A DNA stretch of 22,487 nt from a virus, in IMG/VR virus record IMGVR_UViG_3300044608_001193, positions 1 through 22,487 of that record; one strand, given 5' to 3'. A program made the position numbers and the translations under genes. Positions 1-9,122 of the stretch are shown here, piece after piece. Each line of letters starts with the position of its first letter. The first letter of the stretch is position 1. Below the pieces are notes generated by a model that searched no databases, was not told where the DNA came from, and was given only the letters and a program-made list of their open reading frames with translations.

Positions 1-3000
1 CCGAACTGGTTGATGGCGTTGGGGATGAGGGCTCGCTTGATCGTTTGGAGGTCCGCTTGGGAGAAGTCATGGTCGTCTCGGAGTGCGGGGTTGATGAGCG
101 CGCCGGGGACTTTGCTGAGTCGGCGGGCGTAGTCGAGGACGGGAACTTGGACCGACGGATCGATGCCGCTGGTCCGCATGGCGGAGAAGACGGCGTCCTG
201 ACCGCCGAGGGCGAGGGTGGTGTCGGCGATGCGGGGGAAGAGTGACGTCCACGCGGAGCGTCCGACCGCCGCGGCCATGATCTTGCCCGGTGCCAGTCGC
301 TCCTCGCGGTACTTCTCGGGGTCGTCCTGGAACTGCGAGTCGGCGTAGACGCGGAGGGTGTAGAGCGTGCCGACCAGGGCGGTGTTCGCCATCATGATCT
401 GGAACGCCTCGGGGTCCTTCATGGCGACCGCCCAGCCGAGCTTGGCGCGGGTCGAGGCGACCATGAAGCTGTTGAACTGGGTGAGCGGCTTGGCCCACTC
501 TTCGCTCATGAACGCCGGCATGCCGTTGAGGTCGGTGTCCACGAACTTGCGGCGGACCTCAAGGCGAATCGAGTTCATCACGGCGGCTCGGGCGGCGAGG
601 TCGTCCCAGTTCTCGACCTGCATGTCCACGATCGTCGCGCCGACGGAGTTCTTGAACGTCGTGTGGTACTTCTTGCCCTGATCGATGATCCGCTGGACCA
701 TGTCGGGCTGATCGGCGAGGCCGGACGGGAGCAACGCCCGACGGCCGGGAACCTTGCCGGACTGTGCCCACTGACCCCAGCGGTCCTGGATGCCGTGGAA
801 CGCCATGAACTCGCCCATGTCCTGCGTGATCTCTTGGAGACTGATCTTGTGGCCGATGTTGGCGGCGATGCCGGTGGCGCGTTCGGCCTTTTCGAGACCG
901 CGGCCGTAGGCGGTGGTGCTCTTGGTGGGGGCCCCGAACTCGGCGATGGTGTTGAGGCGACGCTGGCCGGCGTTGATCGCCATGCCGTAGTAGTCCGCCA
1001 TCCGCATCATCTTGGCGTCGATCTTGCCGTCCAAGGCCCGCTGACGGATCTCCGCCAAGTTGGGCATGGCCTTGAGCATCTTCGGCCCGAGGGCGGTGAA
1101 CATGGCCGACATGGGCTCGGTGAAGTTGGTCAGGCCGGTCCACGCCGACGACAGCGCCATCGACTGCACGGTGTTGCGGGAGACGCGGCTGAGGCGGACG
1201 GCGTTCACGACCCACGGCTTGCTGGCGTCGTAGTGGGGCAGGCCGAGGATGTTGCGGCCCATCGTCTCGATGAGCTTGGCCTCGGTCTCGATCTTGTCGC
1301 GGTTGACTCCCAGCGATTCGGCCTCTGTGCGATAGCGACGGATTAGGTCGTCCAGCGACGACATCGGCTCGATCGGGTTGGTCTCGGGCTCGATGCCGCG
1401 GAGGGTGGTCGCGAGCACGCCGCTGCCCAGGGCCCGGCGGGTGTAGTTGCGGGAGAGGACGTAGAGGTCCTTCTCCATCATGTCGCGGATGCGGAGCTTG
1501 CTGCCGTCGGGCATCGGGTGCTCGTAGGCGACATCAAGCGGGATGCGACGCTTGAGGTTGGTCGGGGCGTTGGTGTCGCTCGCCCGCTTCTTGAGCTGCT
1601 TTTCGAGCTTGGCTCGCTCCACCGGGTCGGCTTCCTGCTGGATCCGCTTGAGGATCTTGACGTCGTCGGCGGCCGGCGCCATCTGCTCCAGCATGTCCAC
1701 GGCCCGAGCGATCATCGCGTCGTCGGCACCGACCGAGCGGAGGGCGTCGACGACCGCGACATCGAGCGAGACGATCCGGGCATGATCGCCGCGGCTGACC
1801 TGACCGCCGCTCTTGATGATCGCCTTCGCCATCGACTTGATGAGCGTGTCGTCGCTGGGCTTGAAAGTCCGGCCCATCTTGACCATCTGCGACCGGATCG
1901 CGCCGGCGTAGGCGTCGATCATCGGGTCGAGCCCGTGCTTGCCGACATTCTCCTCGATGAGCGGGGCGATGTGGACGTGGGGGACGTAGTTGGGGTCGTC
2001 GGGCACGTCGACGGCGGAGATCGTGCCGGACCGCTTCTGGTAGTCCAGCATCTCCTTGAAGTTGGTTCGCACGGTGTCGACGTACCGCCTCGCCGCCGGC
2101 GGAGCCGCCCCGTTGCCGACGGCGATGTCGAGGAACGCCGCGTCGTCGAACTGGTCCTTGGTGAGATTGACGCCGTTCTTGGCAAGCTCGGCCTCGGCGG
2201 ACACGAGCGAGTCGTTAACGGCCCGGACCTTCTTCTTGAACGTGAAGTCGATCCACGTCGATGCACCTTCGGCGAGCGCGCCGTCGGACTTGGGCAGGAA
2301 GTCGCGGCCCCAGGCGTTCGCGACCATGCGGGCCATCGGCGACTTGCTGTCGCCCAGCCGAAGGTTGATCGCCCGGAACGGCTCGGGCACAAACGCCCAC
2401 TGCCCGCGGGCCGAGGCGTCGTTGGCCGAGAACCGCCAGTCGTCGCCCTCGGGCGCGATGGTCCAGACCTTGCCGAACGGAGACTTCACGCCGCCGGGGG
2501 TGGTCGCGCCGACGGCTTGGGTGATGCCGGTCGAAACGGACTCGATCGTTTGTGCTGCCGGTCGGGGATTGCTCGCCGCCGACGGAGAGACGGGGACGGT
2601 CGCGGTCCGCGAGCGAGAGGAGCCCGACAGGAGTTCTTGCTTCGGGCGAAGGATGTACGGAGTTCCGATCATCCTCAGCGTGTCCGCGACGACCTGCGCG
2701 TCGGCGTACCCGATCTTGAGCTTGTTGGCGATGCGGCTGGCCGACACTTCGCCCTTGGACTGCGAGACCTCTTGAGCCCGTGCGATCGTGTCGGCGGGGA
2801 GCCCGAGGTCTGCGAGCTTCTGTGACGCCTCTTCGATCGATACGGCGGTCTGCGGAATCGGCTCGCGGCCCTGCTGCCGCATCTCGAACATGGCGATCGC
2901 GGTGAGTCGATCCGCGAAGGTCTTGGCCTGTTCCGGCGTGAACCGAGATCGACGCACGCCATCCTTGCCGACGATTCCGAACTCTTGGGCGAGATCGGTC

Positions 3001-4286
3001 GGGCTGATGTACCCCTTCTCCTGAACGTACCGCTTGGCCGCTTCGAGAAGGAACGGGCTTTCGACTCCACCCGAGGCTGCGTCCTTGATTGCTGCGGTTC
3101 GCTCTTCTGGCGAGAGGCCGAAGAACTTGTCGCCGACCTCGATGAAGCCGTCGCTGGAGAGCCGCGCGGCGATCTGCTCTTCGCCAGAAACCGCACGGAA
3201 ACCCGGAGGCGGTGCCTGCTTGAACTGCCGCCGGCTCGATGTCGCAAGGCTGCGGTCGACCGGAACTTCCGTGGCCGCGAACGCGAACTCGGGCGATCCA
3301 CTGGACGCTGCCGACCGCTTGATCGCCACGTCGTCGAACGGCTCGTTCACAATCTCGATCGAGTCGGCGACGCGGCGGTCGTTGAGTCGCGGGTCGAGCT
3401 GGGTCTTGAAGTACGCCTTGCCGTCTTCGCTGAGGGTGAAACCAGACGCGGCGACGTCGCCGTACTCGGCGTCGCGGATCATCCAGCGGACCGACTTGTC
3501 CATCGCTGCGGCGGACTCTTTCGAGATCGCGCCGCCGAAGGCGCCGAGGAGGAACCCGACGCCGGTGCTGACCGCGACTTGGTGGGCGTCGGCGTCGGGG
3601 TCGAGCGAGCGGACGGCTGGCGTGGCGACGGCCTGCGACGAACCTTGGGCGAGCGCCCGTGCGAGACGACCGCTCTGGGCGGTGAGGCCCGACGCGACGC
3701 CGCCGAGTCCGCCGCCGAGGGCCGCTTCCATCACGGCGAACGGGTCGCCGGTCGGCTGCTGCGACTGGCGGAACGCCTCGATCGATCCGAACGCCGTACC
3801 CGAGATCAGGCCGGTGCGGGCAAGGGCGACGGCTCGGGCGGTCTGAGCGCCCTTGGCGAGAAAGCCGTAGCCGCCGGTGAGGACGCCCGCGGCGAGCATG
3901 GCCGGGTCGGTGAAGTCGGCGAGGATCGCGCCAGCGATGCCGGAGATCCCCGACTTGGCGATCTCGGTGCGGTTCTGGAGACGGAGGAGGTTCTGGACGT
4001 GGATGTCGCGGAGGTGTTCGTCGCTGACGGCGTCGCCGTAGGCGGGCCAGAGATCCTGCGTGACTTCCTCAAGAAGCGGGCGAACCTTGGCGTCGGTCAA
4101 CTCGAAACCGGGCTGGCGTTCGTATCCGCGGCCTGCGGCGAGTTCGATCGCCAAGAACGTCGGCGTGTTCTGCTTCGCCCGGTTGAAGGCGTCGATGAAC
4201 CCGGCGCCCTGCTCTGTCGGCGGCGGTAGGCGGCCCGGCGCGTCGAGGAATCCGGTCTGGGCCCGCGAGGTGGTGAATGTGCTCAT
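1..4286 (-). CDS. Large internal virion (ejection) protein, T7 gp16-like (3' end outside window)
   Basis: The frame is open from the ATG at 4286 to the left edge, 1,428 codons with no stop seen, already longer than T7 gp16 (1,318). Near residues 110-165 there are hydrophobic or amphipathic stretches (GISGIAGAILADFTDPAMLA, GVLTGGYGFLAKG), and another near 237-250 (STGVGFLLGAFGGAIS). These are usual for proteins that cross the inner membrane during ejection. The remainder is long and helical, including SMALSSAWTGLTNFTEPMSA and NIGHKISLQEITQDMGEF. No lytic transglycosylase signature (the ESxG / GLMQ type found at the N-terminus of T7 gp16) was seen. Initiation is TAA-CCC-ATG with no Shine-Dalgarno, as for the portal. 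Smaller open frames inside this span are shadows. Confidence 0.85.
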   Translation of the reverse strand, partial: MSTFTTSRAQTGFLDAPGRLPPPTEQGAGFIDAFNRAKQNTPTFLAIELAAGRGYERQPGFELTDAKVRPLLEEVTQDLWPAYGDAVSDEHLRDIHVQNLLRLQNRTEIAKSGISGIAGAILADFTDPAMLAAGVLTGGYGFLAKGAQTARAVALARTGLISGTAFGSIEAFRQSQQPTGDPFAVMEAALGGGLGGVASGLTAQSGRLARALAQGSSQAVATPAVRSLDPDADAHQVAVSTGVGFLLGAFGGAISKESAAAMDKSVRWMIRDAEYGDVAASGFTLSEDGKAYFKTQLDPRLNDRRVADSIEIVNEPFDDVAIKRSAASSGSPEFAFAATEVPVDRSLATSSRRQFKQAPPPGFRAVSGEEQIAARLSSDGFIEVGDKFFGLSPEERTAAIKDAASGGVESPFLLEAAKRYVQEKGYISPTDLAQEFGIVGKDGVRRSRFTPEQAKTFADRLTAIAMFEMRQQGREPIPQTAVSIEEASQKLADLGLPADTIARAQEVSQSKGEVSASRIANKLKIGYADAQVVADTLRMIGTPYILRPKQELLSGSSRSRTATVPVSPSAASNPRPAAQTIESVSTGITQAVGATTPGGVKSPFGKVWTIAPEGDDWRFSANDASARGQWAFVPEPFRAINLRLGDSKSPMARMVANAWGRDFLPKSDGALAEGASTWIDFTFKKKVRAVNDSLVSAEAELAKNGVNLTKDQFDDAAFLDIAVGNGAAPPAARRYVDTVRTNFKEMLDYQKRSGTISAVDVPDDPNYVPHVHIAPLIEENVGKHGLDPMIDAYAGAIRSQMVKMGRTFKPSDDTLIKSMAKAIIKSGGQVSRGDHARIVSLDVAVVDALRSVGADDAMIARAVDMLEQMAPAADDVKILKRIQQEADPVERAKLEKQLKKRASDTNAPTNLKRRIPLDVAYEHPMPDGSKLRIRDMMEKDLYVLSRNYTRRALGSGVLATTLRGIEPETNPIEPMSSLDDLIRRYRTEAESLGVNRDKIETEAKLIETMGRNILGLPHYDASKPWVVNAVRLSRVSRNTVQSMALSSAWTGLTNFTEPMSAMFTALGPKMLKAMPNLAEIRQRALDGKIDAKMMRMADYYGMAINAGQRRLNTIAEFGAPTKSTTAYGRGLEKAERATGIAANIGHKISLQEITQDMGEFMAFHGIQDRWGQWAQSGKVPGRRALLPSGLADQPDMVQRIIDQGKKYHTTFKNSVGATIVDMQVENWDDLAARAAVMNSIRLEVRRKFVDTDLNGMPAFMSEEWAKPLTQFNSFMVASTRAKLGWAVAMKDPEAFQIMMANTALVGTLYTLRVYADSQFQDDPEKYREERLAPGKIMAAAVGRSAWTSLFPRIADTTLALGGQDAVFSAMRTSGIDPSVQVPVLDYARRLSKVPGALINPALRDDHDFSQADLQTIKRALIPNAINQF

Positions 4287-4289
4287 GGG

Positions 4290-6476
4290 TTAGTACACGC
4301 GATTGCCGGAGCGCTTCGGTTCGGGGATGTTCGCTATTTTTTCCATCAGATTGCGGAGCTTCACCGGGCCGTCGATGAGGCCCTGCACGCCGAGATCGAG
4401 GCGGAGCTTTTCGAGCTGGTCGTTGCCGAACTGCCGCACCGGACCAGGTCCGGGGGCCGGAGCGCCCGCGAGGACGTCGATGATCTCCCACTGGCCGCGG
4501 TTCTGGTTGTACTCGAACGTCAGCGAGTCGGGGCGTTCGGGCTTCTGGGTGGCGACGTACTTGTCGATCAGGTGCTTGGCGAGAGCGGGGATTTCCTTCT
4601 GCGTCTCGGTTCCGAGTCCCTGCACGGACGTCCATGTGTAGCGGCCGTTGATGATCGTGCCCATCGCCTGCACGTCGGCCGTGGCCTTGGCGAGTGCGTC
4701 GTCGGCGCTGGTGCCGGGCAGGTAGTGCATGGCCCGGTCGCGGACGTAGCTCATCACGTCGCCGATGTTGTTGCCGCCGACTTTCGTGGCCGCGCGTTCG
4801 ATGTCCTTGGTCTGGATCCGCTGCTCCATGTCGACGATCGTGCCCGCCGGCGGGTTGATCGCACGCTGGGCGGTGCGAAGGGCTTGGAGCGGGTCGTTGG
4901 TGTTGGCGAGTGCCCCGACCGCCGCCCCGTAGAACTTCTTCTCTTGGTCGTTGAGGATGCTGTCGAGGAACGCGGGCTGCTGCGCCCGCATCGCGCGGTA
5001 GAGCCCGAACGCCTCGGAGACGTAGGCCGGGGCTTCGCTGGCCTGTTCCAGTTGCTCGGCCGACATGAGCGGGGCGCGAAGACGTCCCTGCCACTCGGGA
5101 ACCGGCAGGGCGTGCTTGGCCGCTTCGTTGATCTTGGCGCTGATGTTGAGGGCGGGGTCCGTGATCGTCTGGTCGATCGTGGCGAAGATTCTGGCCTTGG
5201 CCGCGGTTCGGATGTCGTTGCCGGTGAGCTTGACTTCCTTGTCGCCGGACTTGAAGACCACGTCGCCGATCGTGCCGAGCGGGACGGAGTTGCTGTTGGC
5301 GACGACCGACGACAGGAACGTCTCCTGCTGCTGCTGGAGATCGACTTCGATCGCCTGCTTGCGGAACTGCTCCTGCCCGCGATTGAACTCATTGAGGAGC
5401 CTTGTCGCCTTCTCGGGGTCGGTCTTGGCGACCTTAGCGATCGCACCGATCTGGTCGTCGATCTGCCCGTTGAGGCCCGCGGCGTAGAACTGCCGCTCAA
5501 GGTCGGCTGCGGCCTGGTTCTGTGCCGCGGTGTCGCGCGTCTTGATGCGGTCTTCGAGCATCTTGCTCACGCCCGGCGACAGTACGCCCGAGCCCTGCCG
5601 GATCGCGTCTTCGGCGATCTCGGCCGGTGCCCCGCTGTCGATGAGTTCGGTGATCGTCCCGGCGAGAAGGGACGACTGCTTGTTCTGCTGCTGGAGGAAG
5701 TTGGTGTTCGCGGTGTCACGAAGCGACTTCACTTCGCCCGTCAGTTCGCCCTGCGGGATCGCCGAGGCGATGATCTCGAACTGGTCGGTCTCGCCGTTCT
5801 CGGCCGCGAGCTTGAGCGCCGGTACCACGATTGACGCGCGAGCCACACGGTCGGACACGCCGAACTGCGCGACGGCGGACTGGACGGTGGCGTTGATGTT
5901 CTCGACCGACTTGGCGTTGTAGACGCCGTCGGCGAGGACCGCCATCGTCTCCTTCGCCGCTACTTCCTTGTCGGCGGCGATCTTGGTCGCTAGCGTCTTG
6001 GCAAGGTGCGGTTCCATGAGCGCCCGATACTCGTCGACGTAGTCCCTGTCGGAGACGCCGGTGTTGGCGAGCTCGCGGCTGACAAGCTGCATGGCGAACT
6101 CGTCGGCACGGGTTCCCGCGGGAACCTTCACCTTGCCCTCGGCGATGTCTTCGGAGTAGCGGACGGCGTCAAGACGGGCGTGCCGCGACGCGATCGCAGC
6201 GTTGGCCCGCTCGGTGATCGCGTTGTTCCGCTCGACGTCGCGGATCTGGCCTTCCTGCACCGAAGCGGCCGCACCCAACGCCTGACCCGCGAGCCCGAAG
6301 ATTGCGTTCACCGTCTCGATGCCCTGGGCGACTTCGGACGTCGCCTGCACGATCGGGGCCCGCGGTACGTCGACGGGGACCGTCGGGACGGCGGAGAAAC
6401 TTGCGGCCGACGTGTCGTACCGCGAGCGGACGGTGCCCGTGGTGCTCGCCATTTGGTTCGATCCGAAGCTCGCCAT
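4290..6476 (-). CDS. Internal virion (ejection) protein, T7 gp15-like
   Basis: 728 residues, against 747 for T7 gp15. This is the inner-core protein thought to line the periplasmic conduit during DNA ejection. The sequence is almost wholly alpha-helical, Ala/Glu/Gln-rich and lacks Cys-rich or enzyme motifs. There is a disordered N-terminus (to about residue 45), a hydrophobic short helix (NAIFGLAGQALGAAASVQEG), and then helical repeats such as RAMRAQQPAFLDSILNDQEK. A conserved-looking C-terminal part includes GRYTWTSVQGLGTETQKEIP. The start overlaps the previous stop (TGATG). Its stop TAA lies three bases before the next ATG. Identification relies on size and position between gp14-like and gp16-like genes. 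Confidence 0.86.
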   Translation of the reverse strand: MASFGSNQMASTTGTVRSRYDTSAASFSAVPTVPVDVPRAPIVQATSEVAQGIETVNAIFGLAGQALGAAASVQEGQIRDVERNNAITERANAAIASRHARLDAVRYSEDIAEGKVKVPAGTRADEFAMQLVSRELANTGVSDRDYVDEYRALMEPHLAKTLATKIAADKEVAAKETMAVLADGVYNAKSVENINATVQSAVAQFGVSDRVARASIVVPALKLAAENGETDQFEIIASAIPQGELTGEVKSLRDTANTNFLQQQNKQSSLLAGTITELIDSGAPAEIAEDAIRQGSGVLSPGVSKMLEDRIKTRDTAAQNQAAADLERQFYAAGLNGQIDDQIGAIAKVAKTDPEKATRLLNEFNRGQEQFRKQAIEVDLQQQQETFLSSVVANSNSVPLGTIGDVVFKSGDKEVKLTGNDIRTAAKARIFATIDQTITDPALNISAKINEAAKHALPVPEWQGRLRAPLMSAEQLEQASEAPAYVSEAFGLYRAMRAQQPAFLDSILNDQEKKFYGAAVGALANTNDPLQALRTAQRAINPPAGTIVDMEQRIQTKDIERAATKVGGNNIGDVMSYVRDRAMHYLPGTSADDALAKATADVQAMGTIINGRYTWTSVQGLGTETQKEIPALAKHLIDKYVATQKPERPDSLTFEYNQNRGQWEIIDVLAGAPAPGPGPVRQFGNDQLEKLRLDLGVQGLIDGPVKLRNLMEKIANIPEPKRSGNRVY

Positions 6477-7048
6477 CAGAAGCTCCTCCCTCGCTGGTTG
6501 ACCCCGAGATTGACGAGGCTGCGGAGTTGATCGCCACCACGATTGTCAACGACCGGCGTCTTGGTCTCGGGGATCGGCTTGGACAAAGACTGCATCGCCT
6601 GAGAGATGCCAAGCCCGGTCGTGTAGCCTTGGAGCCCGCCCGTGAGGAACGACGCGCCCGGCGATCGCTTCTGACTCTGGAGCTGGTTGATCTGGCTCTG
6701 CAAGCCGAGGCGGACGGCGTCGATGTTGTTCTGGTAGTTCGTGTCGATGGTGGACGCATCGATCGCGCCGCTTGCCGCTGCCGCCGCGTCAAGCATGGCG
6801 GTGTTGCCGCCGAACCCGACGCCGTTCTCGGCTGCGGTCGCCGCGATCTTGCCGCGGAGTTGGTCGATCTGCTGCCGCTTGCGGAGCTGGTCGACCGCGC
6901 GGCCGTCGGCGAGTGCCTTGGCCTGAGCGTCGGCGCTTGCCGAGGCGTTCCGCTGCGTCTCGCTGATGGCTCGGTTCTGGCTGGATGCTGCGGCGGCGCC
7001 GAGACCGGCGAGTCCGGCGGCGGCGGTCAGGGAGATCGGGTCGAACAT
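6476..7048 (-). CDS. Internal virion protein, T7 gp14-like
   Basis: 190 residues, close to T7 gp14 (196). Proteins of this class sit in the inner core and are ejected ahead of DNA to form a pore in the host outer membrane. The N-terminus is hydrophobic and Ala/Gly-rich (ISLTAAAGLAGLGAAAASSQ). The middle is a long Gln/Ala/Arg helix, and the end contains INQLQSQKRSPGASFLTGGL with QGYTTGLGI. This last pattern is shared by gp14-type proteins of many marine and soil podoviruses. The gene follows tail tubular B at TAA-CC-ATG and overlaps the gp15-like gene at TGATG. The sequence is diverged from T7 itself, so the call rests on order, size and composition together. Confidence 0.85.
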   Translation of the reverse strand: MFDPISLTAAAGLAGLGAAAASSQNRAISETQRNASASADAQAKALADGRAVDQLRKRQQIDQLRGKIAATAAENGVGFGGNTAMLDAAAAASGAIDASTIDTNYQNNIDAVRLGLQSQINQLQSQKRSPGASFLTGGLQGYTTGLGISQAMQSLSKPIPETKTPVVDNRGGDQLRSLVNLGVNQRGRSF

Positions 7049-7050
7049 GG

Positions 7051-7620
7051 TTAGTCCCGCCTCTTGTTGTCGTCGAGTTCAAAGTACACGCTGGCGATGA
7101 ACACGCGCTTTGGGTTTGGGACCGAAATGGTGTAGTACGACTTGTCGGCGTTGCCGTTGAGTCGGGCTCGAAACCGCCCGATCGATGCCGTGTCCGCTGA
7201 GTTGGAGTCGCTGAACGTCCGGGTGCGAGACGGGCGATTATCCGGCCACGCCTGAACCACTTCGTAGGGGCCGCTCTTGTAGTGTGACACGTCAAGGTGC
7301 CGGACCTGGGCGTGCGAGGTGAAGTCGGGGTTCTGGCCGCGAGTTCCGGTGAACGGCCGCGTGAGCCGCGTCATTGCCGGGAACGCGACGCCGATGGTCA
7401 CGGGACCGGCGGTGAAGATCCCCGACAGTGTGACGGTGTTGCCCGAGGGCACAACCGGGTAGACAGTTCCTGAGTTCTGCCCGAAGTCGTTGCCGAGGAT
7501 CAGAGTGTCGACCTTCGCGTCGGCGATCGGAAGGGTCCACGTCGTCGTGTCCGGTCCAGTGGTCGTTCCCGAGTGCGTCAGTTCGTACCGACGGTCGAGG
7601 ATGTGGGTGAAGTTTGCCAT
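7051..7620 (-). CDS. Tail tubular protein B, C-terminal domain encoded as a separate gene
   Basis: 189 residues starting MANFTHILDRRYEL. In single-gene tail tubular B proteins this HLDRR-type segment opens the C-terminal domain, and the rest also fits: TTTWTLPIADAKVDTLILGN, VVPSGNTVTLSGIF, PVTIGVAFPAMTRLTRPF and AQVRHLDVSHYKSGPYEV. Together with the preceding gene the total is 688 residues, a normal size for the family. The junction is TGA-C-ATG with a +1 frame offset and no Shine-Dalgarno before the ATG, so translation probably depends on reinitiation after the upstream stop. A longer frame to 7659 is only the tail of the upstream gene read out of frame. A sequencing indel is the main alternative to a true split. 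Confidence 0.88.
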   Translation of the reverse strand: MANFTHILDRRYELTHSGTTTGPDTTTWTLPIADAKVDTLILGNDFGQNSGTVYPVVPSGNTVTLSGIFTAGPVTIGVAFPAMTRLTRPFTGTRGQNPDFTSHAQVRHLDVSHYKSGPYEVVQAWPDNRPSRTRTFSDSNSADTASIGRFRARLNGNADKSYYTISVPNPKRVFIASVYFELDDNKRRD

Positions 7621-7621
7621 G

Positions 7622-9121
7622 TCAGAGTGAGGTTGCGAGGTCCAGACTCTCGAACACAAACTGGTTGGCCGTCGTGGTTTCCGCGAGGATGTAGACGGTG
7701 CTGTCGATGATCGCTATGTCGCAGATACGGGCGACGTGGTCGAACTTGAACTTGGTCCACGCGCTCTGCACCCGCTGCGGACCGACCCAGTATTCCTGAT
7801 GGATGAACAGGACTGTCGGCTCCGACGCGGACAGGGCGACGGTGGTGCCGTCGACGCTGCTGGTGGCGATGCGTTCGATGTCGCGGGGGATGAGTCCGAC
7901 GACGTGTTCGGAGACGTTCTCGGCGGTGTTGGAGACCTGCGTGTCGTCGTAGTAGTACTGGTAGATGACGCCTGAGTCTTTGGACGAGGTGGCGAAGACC
8001 ACGCGATTCCCCATCGTGGCAAGCGGAATCGAAAGGCTTGAGTACGAAGTGGACTCGGTGAACGAGACGGTGCCGGGCTCAAGCGTGTCGGGCGACGAAA
8101 GCTGGAACTGCTTGGGCGACTTGCAGAAGACGAGAAGACCCTTGCGGAAGGCCGCGAACCGATCGACGAAGTTGACGAGATTGCCGGGGAGCGAAACGTC
8201 GAGAAGGTCTGTCGCCTTGACCGGAGACAGACTTTCGTACCAGAAGTTGAAGAAGTTTCCGGTCTGCGAGGCGACGATGCGGTTGTTCACGCCGAAGAAC
8301 AGTCGCTCGCGGTGCACCACAAGATCGGCGATCGAGCGTGTTCCATCGAAGGACGTGAGTAGCGGGTTGGTTGTCGACGTTCCTGTCGCCCGAGCCGCCC
8401 ACGTCTGAACGCCGCACACGAACTTGAGCGGGCTCAGGCCGGTCCTGGCAACGCCGTAGGGGAAGGTTGAGGCGGTGAGCGTGCCCGCGGTGTTGTCGCC
8501 GGCGAGCAAGACCTTCGTGTTGGCGACCAGTGAGAAGTCCGCCGCGGTCGTGATTCGGTAGTCGTCGGCGGTGGGCGAACCCGACGCGAAGTAGGTCTCT
8601 GCGCCGGTGTTGGGCGACACGATCCCCTCGGTTCCGCTGAGCGGGTAGATGCGGGGGAGCCCGCCCGCCGACAGGATCCACAGATACCGCTCGGTGCTGT
8701 CACGCTGGGTCGCGTAGAAGCGGAGCTTGGCGCCGGTCGCCCACTGCGACTGGATCGCCGCGGTCGCGGAGGTCGCGCCGCTGGTGACGGTTCCGGCGGC
8801 GAATGTCCCGGCGGTGGTGCGGATGGTCAGGTACGCGGTCGAACCGTCGACGACGGTCGAGAGGATGACGCCGGACTTGCCGCCGCTCTGGGTGATGGTG
8901 TTGCCAGCGACGAACGGGCCGCTCGTGATCGACGTGCACGAAATGCGGAGGTTTCCGACCTCGGCCATGAACTTCGTGCCCATCCGCTTCATCATCCCGT
9001 ACTGCACCGAGAACGCCATGTTCTCGGCGTCCTCGACCTGGCCGGGCTGGCGAAGGTGCGGAGGCTGGGTCGAGATTCCGCCGTAGAGCGACGGGCGTTC
9101 GACCTGTGTTTGTTCGGGCAT
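7622..9121 (-). CDS. Tail tubular protein B, N-terminal and central part (T7 gp12-like)
   Basis: Forms most of the tail nozzle. It has 499 residues, against 794 for T7 gp12, and its usual C-terminal domain is encoded by the next gene. The opening PSLYGGISTQPPHLRQPGQV and GMMKRMGTKF are typical of gp12. So are VVHRERLFFGVNNRIVASQT with GNFFNFW, the FRKGLLVFCKSPKQFQL strand and QSAWTKFKFD near the end. Residues about 67-122 (GPFVAGNTITQSGGKSGVIL and onward to TFAAGTVTSGATSATAA) are an insert related to that in tail tubular A. GGAG lies five bases before the TGAC spacer and ATG. The gene ends ESLDLATSL just where related proteins continue into the C-terminal domain. Confidence 0.92.
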   Translation of the reverse strand: MPEQTQVERPSLYGGISTQPPHLRQPGQVEDAENMAFSVQYGMMKRMGTKFMAEVGNLRISCTSITSGPFVAGNTITQSGGKSGVILSTVVDGSTAYLTIRTTAGTFAAGTVTSGATSATAAIQSQWATGAKLRFYATQRDSTERYLWILSAGGLPRIYPLSGTEGIVSPNTGAETYFASGSPTADDYRITTAADFSLVANTKVLLAGDNTAGTLTASTFPYGVARTGLSPLKFVCGVQTWAARATGTSTTNPLLTSFDGTRSIADLVVHRERLFFGVNNRIVASQTGNFFNFWYESLSPVKATDLLDVSLPGNLVNFVDRFAAFRKGLLVFCKSPKQFQLSSPDTLEPGTVSFTESTSYSSLSIPLATMGNRVVFATSSKDSGVIYQYYYDDTQVSNTAENVSEHVVGLIPRDIERIATSSVDGTTVALSASEPTVLFIHQEYWVGPQRVQSAWTKFKFDHVARICDIAIIDSTVYILAETTTANQFVFESLDLATSL

Positions 9122-9122
9122 G

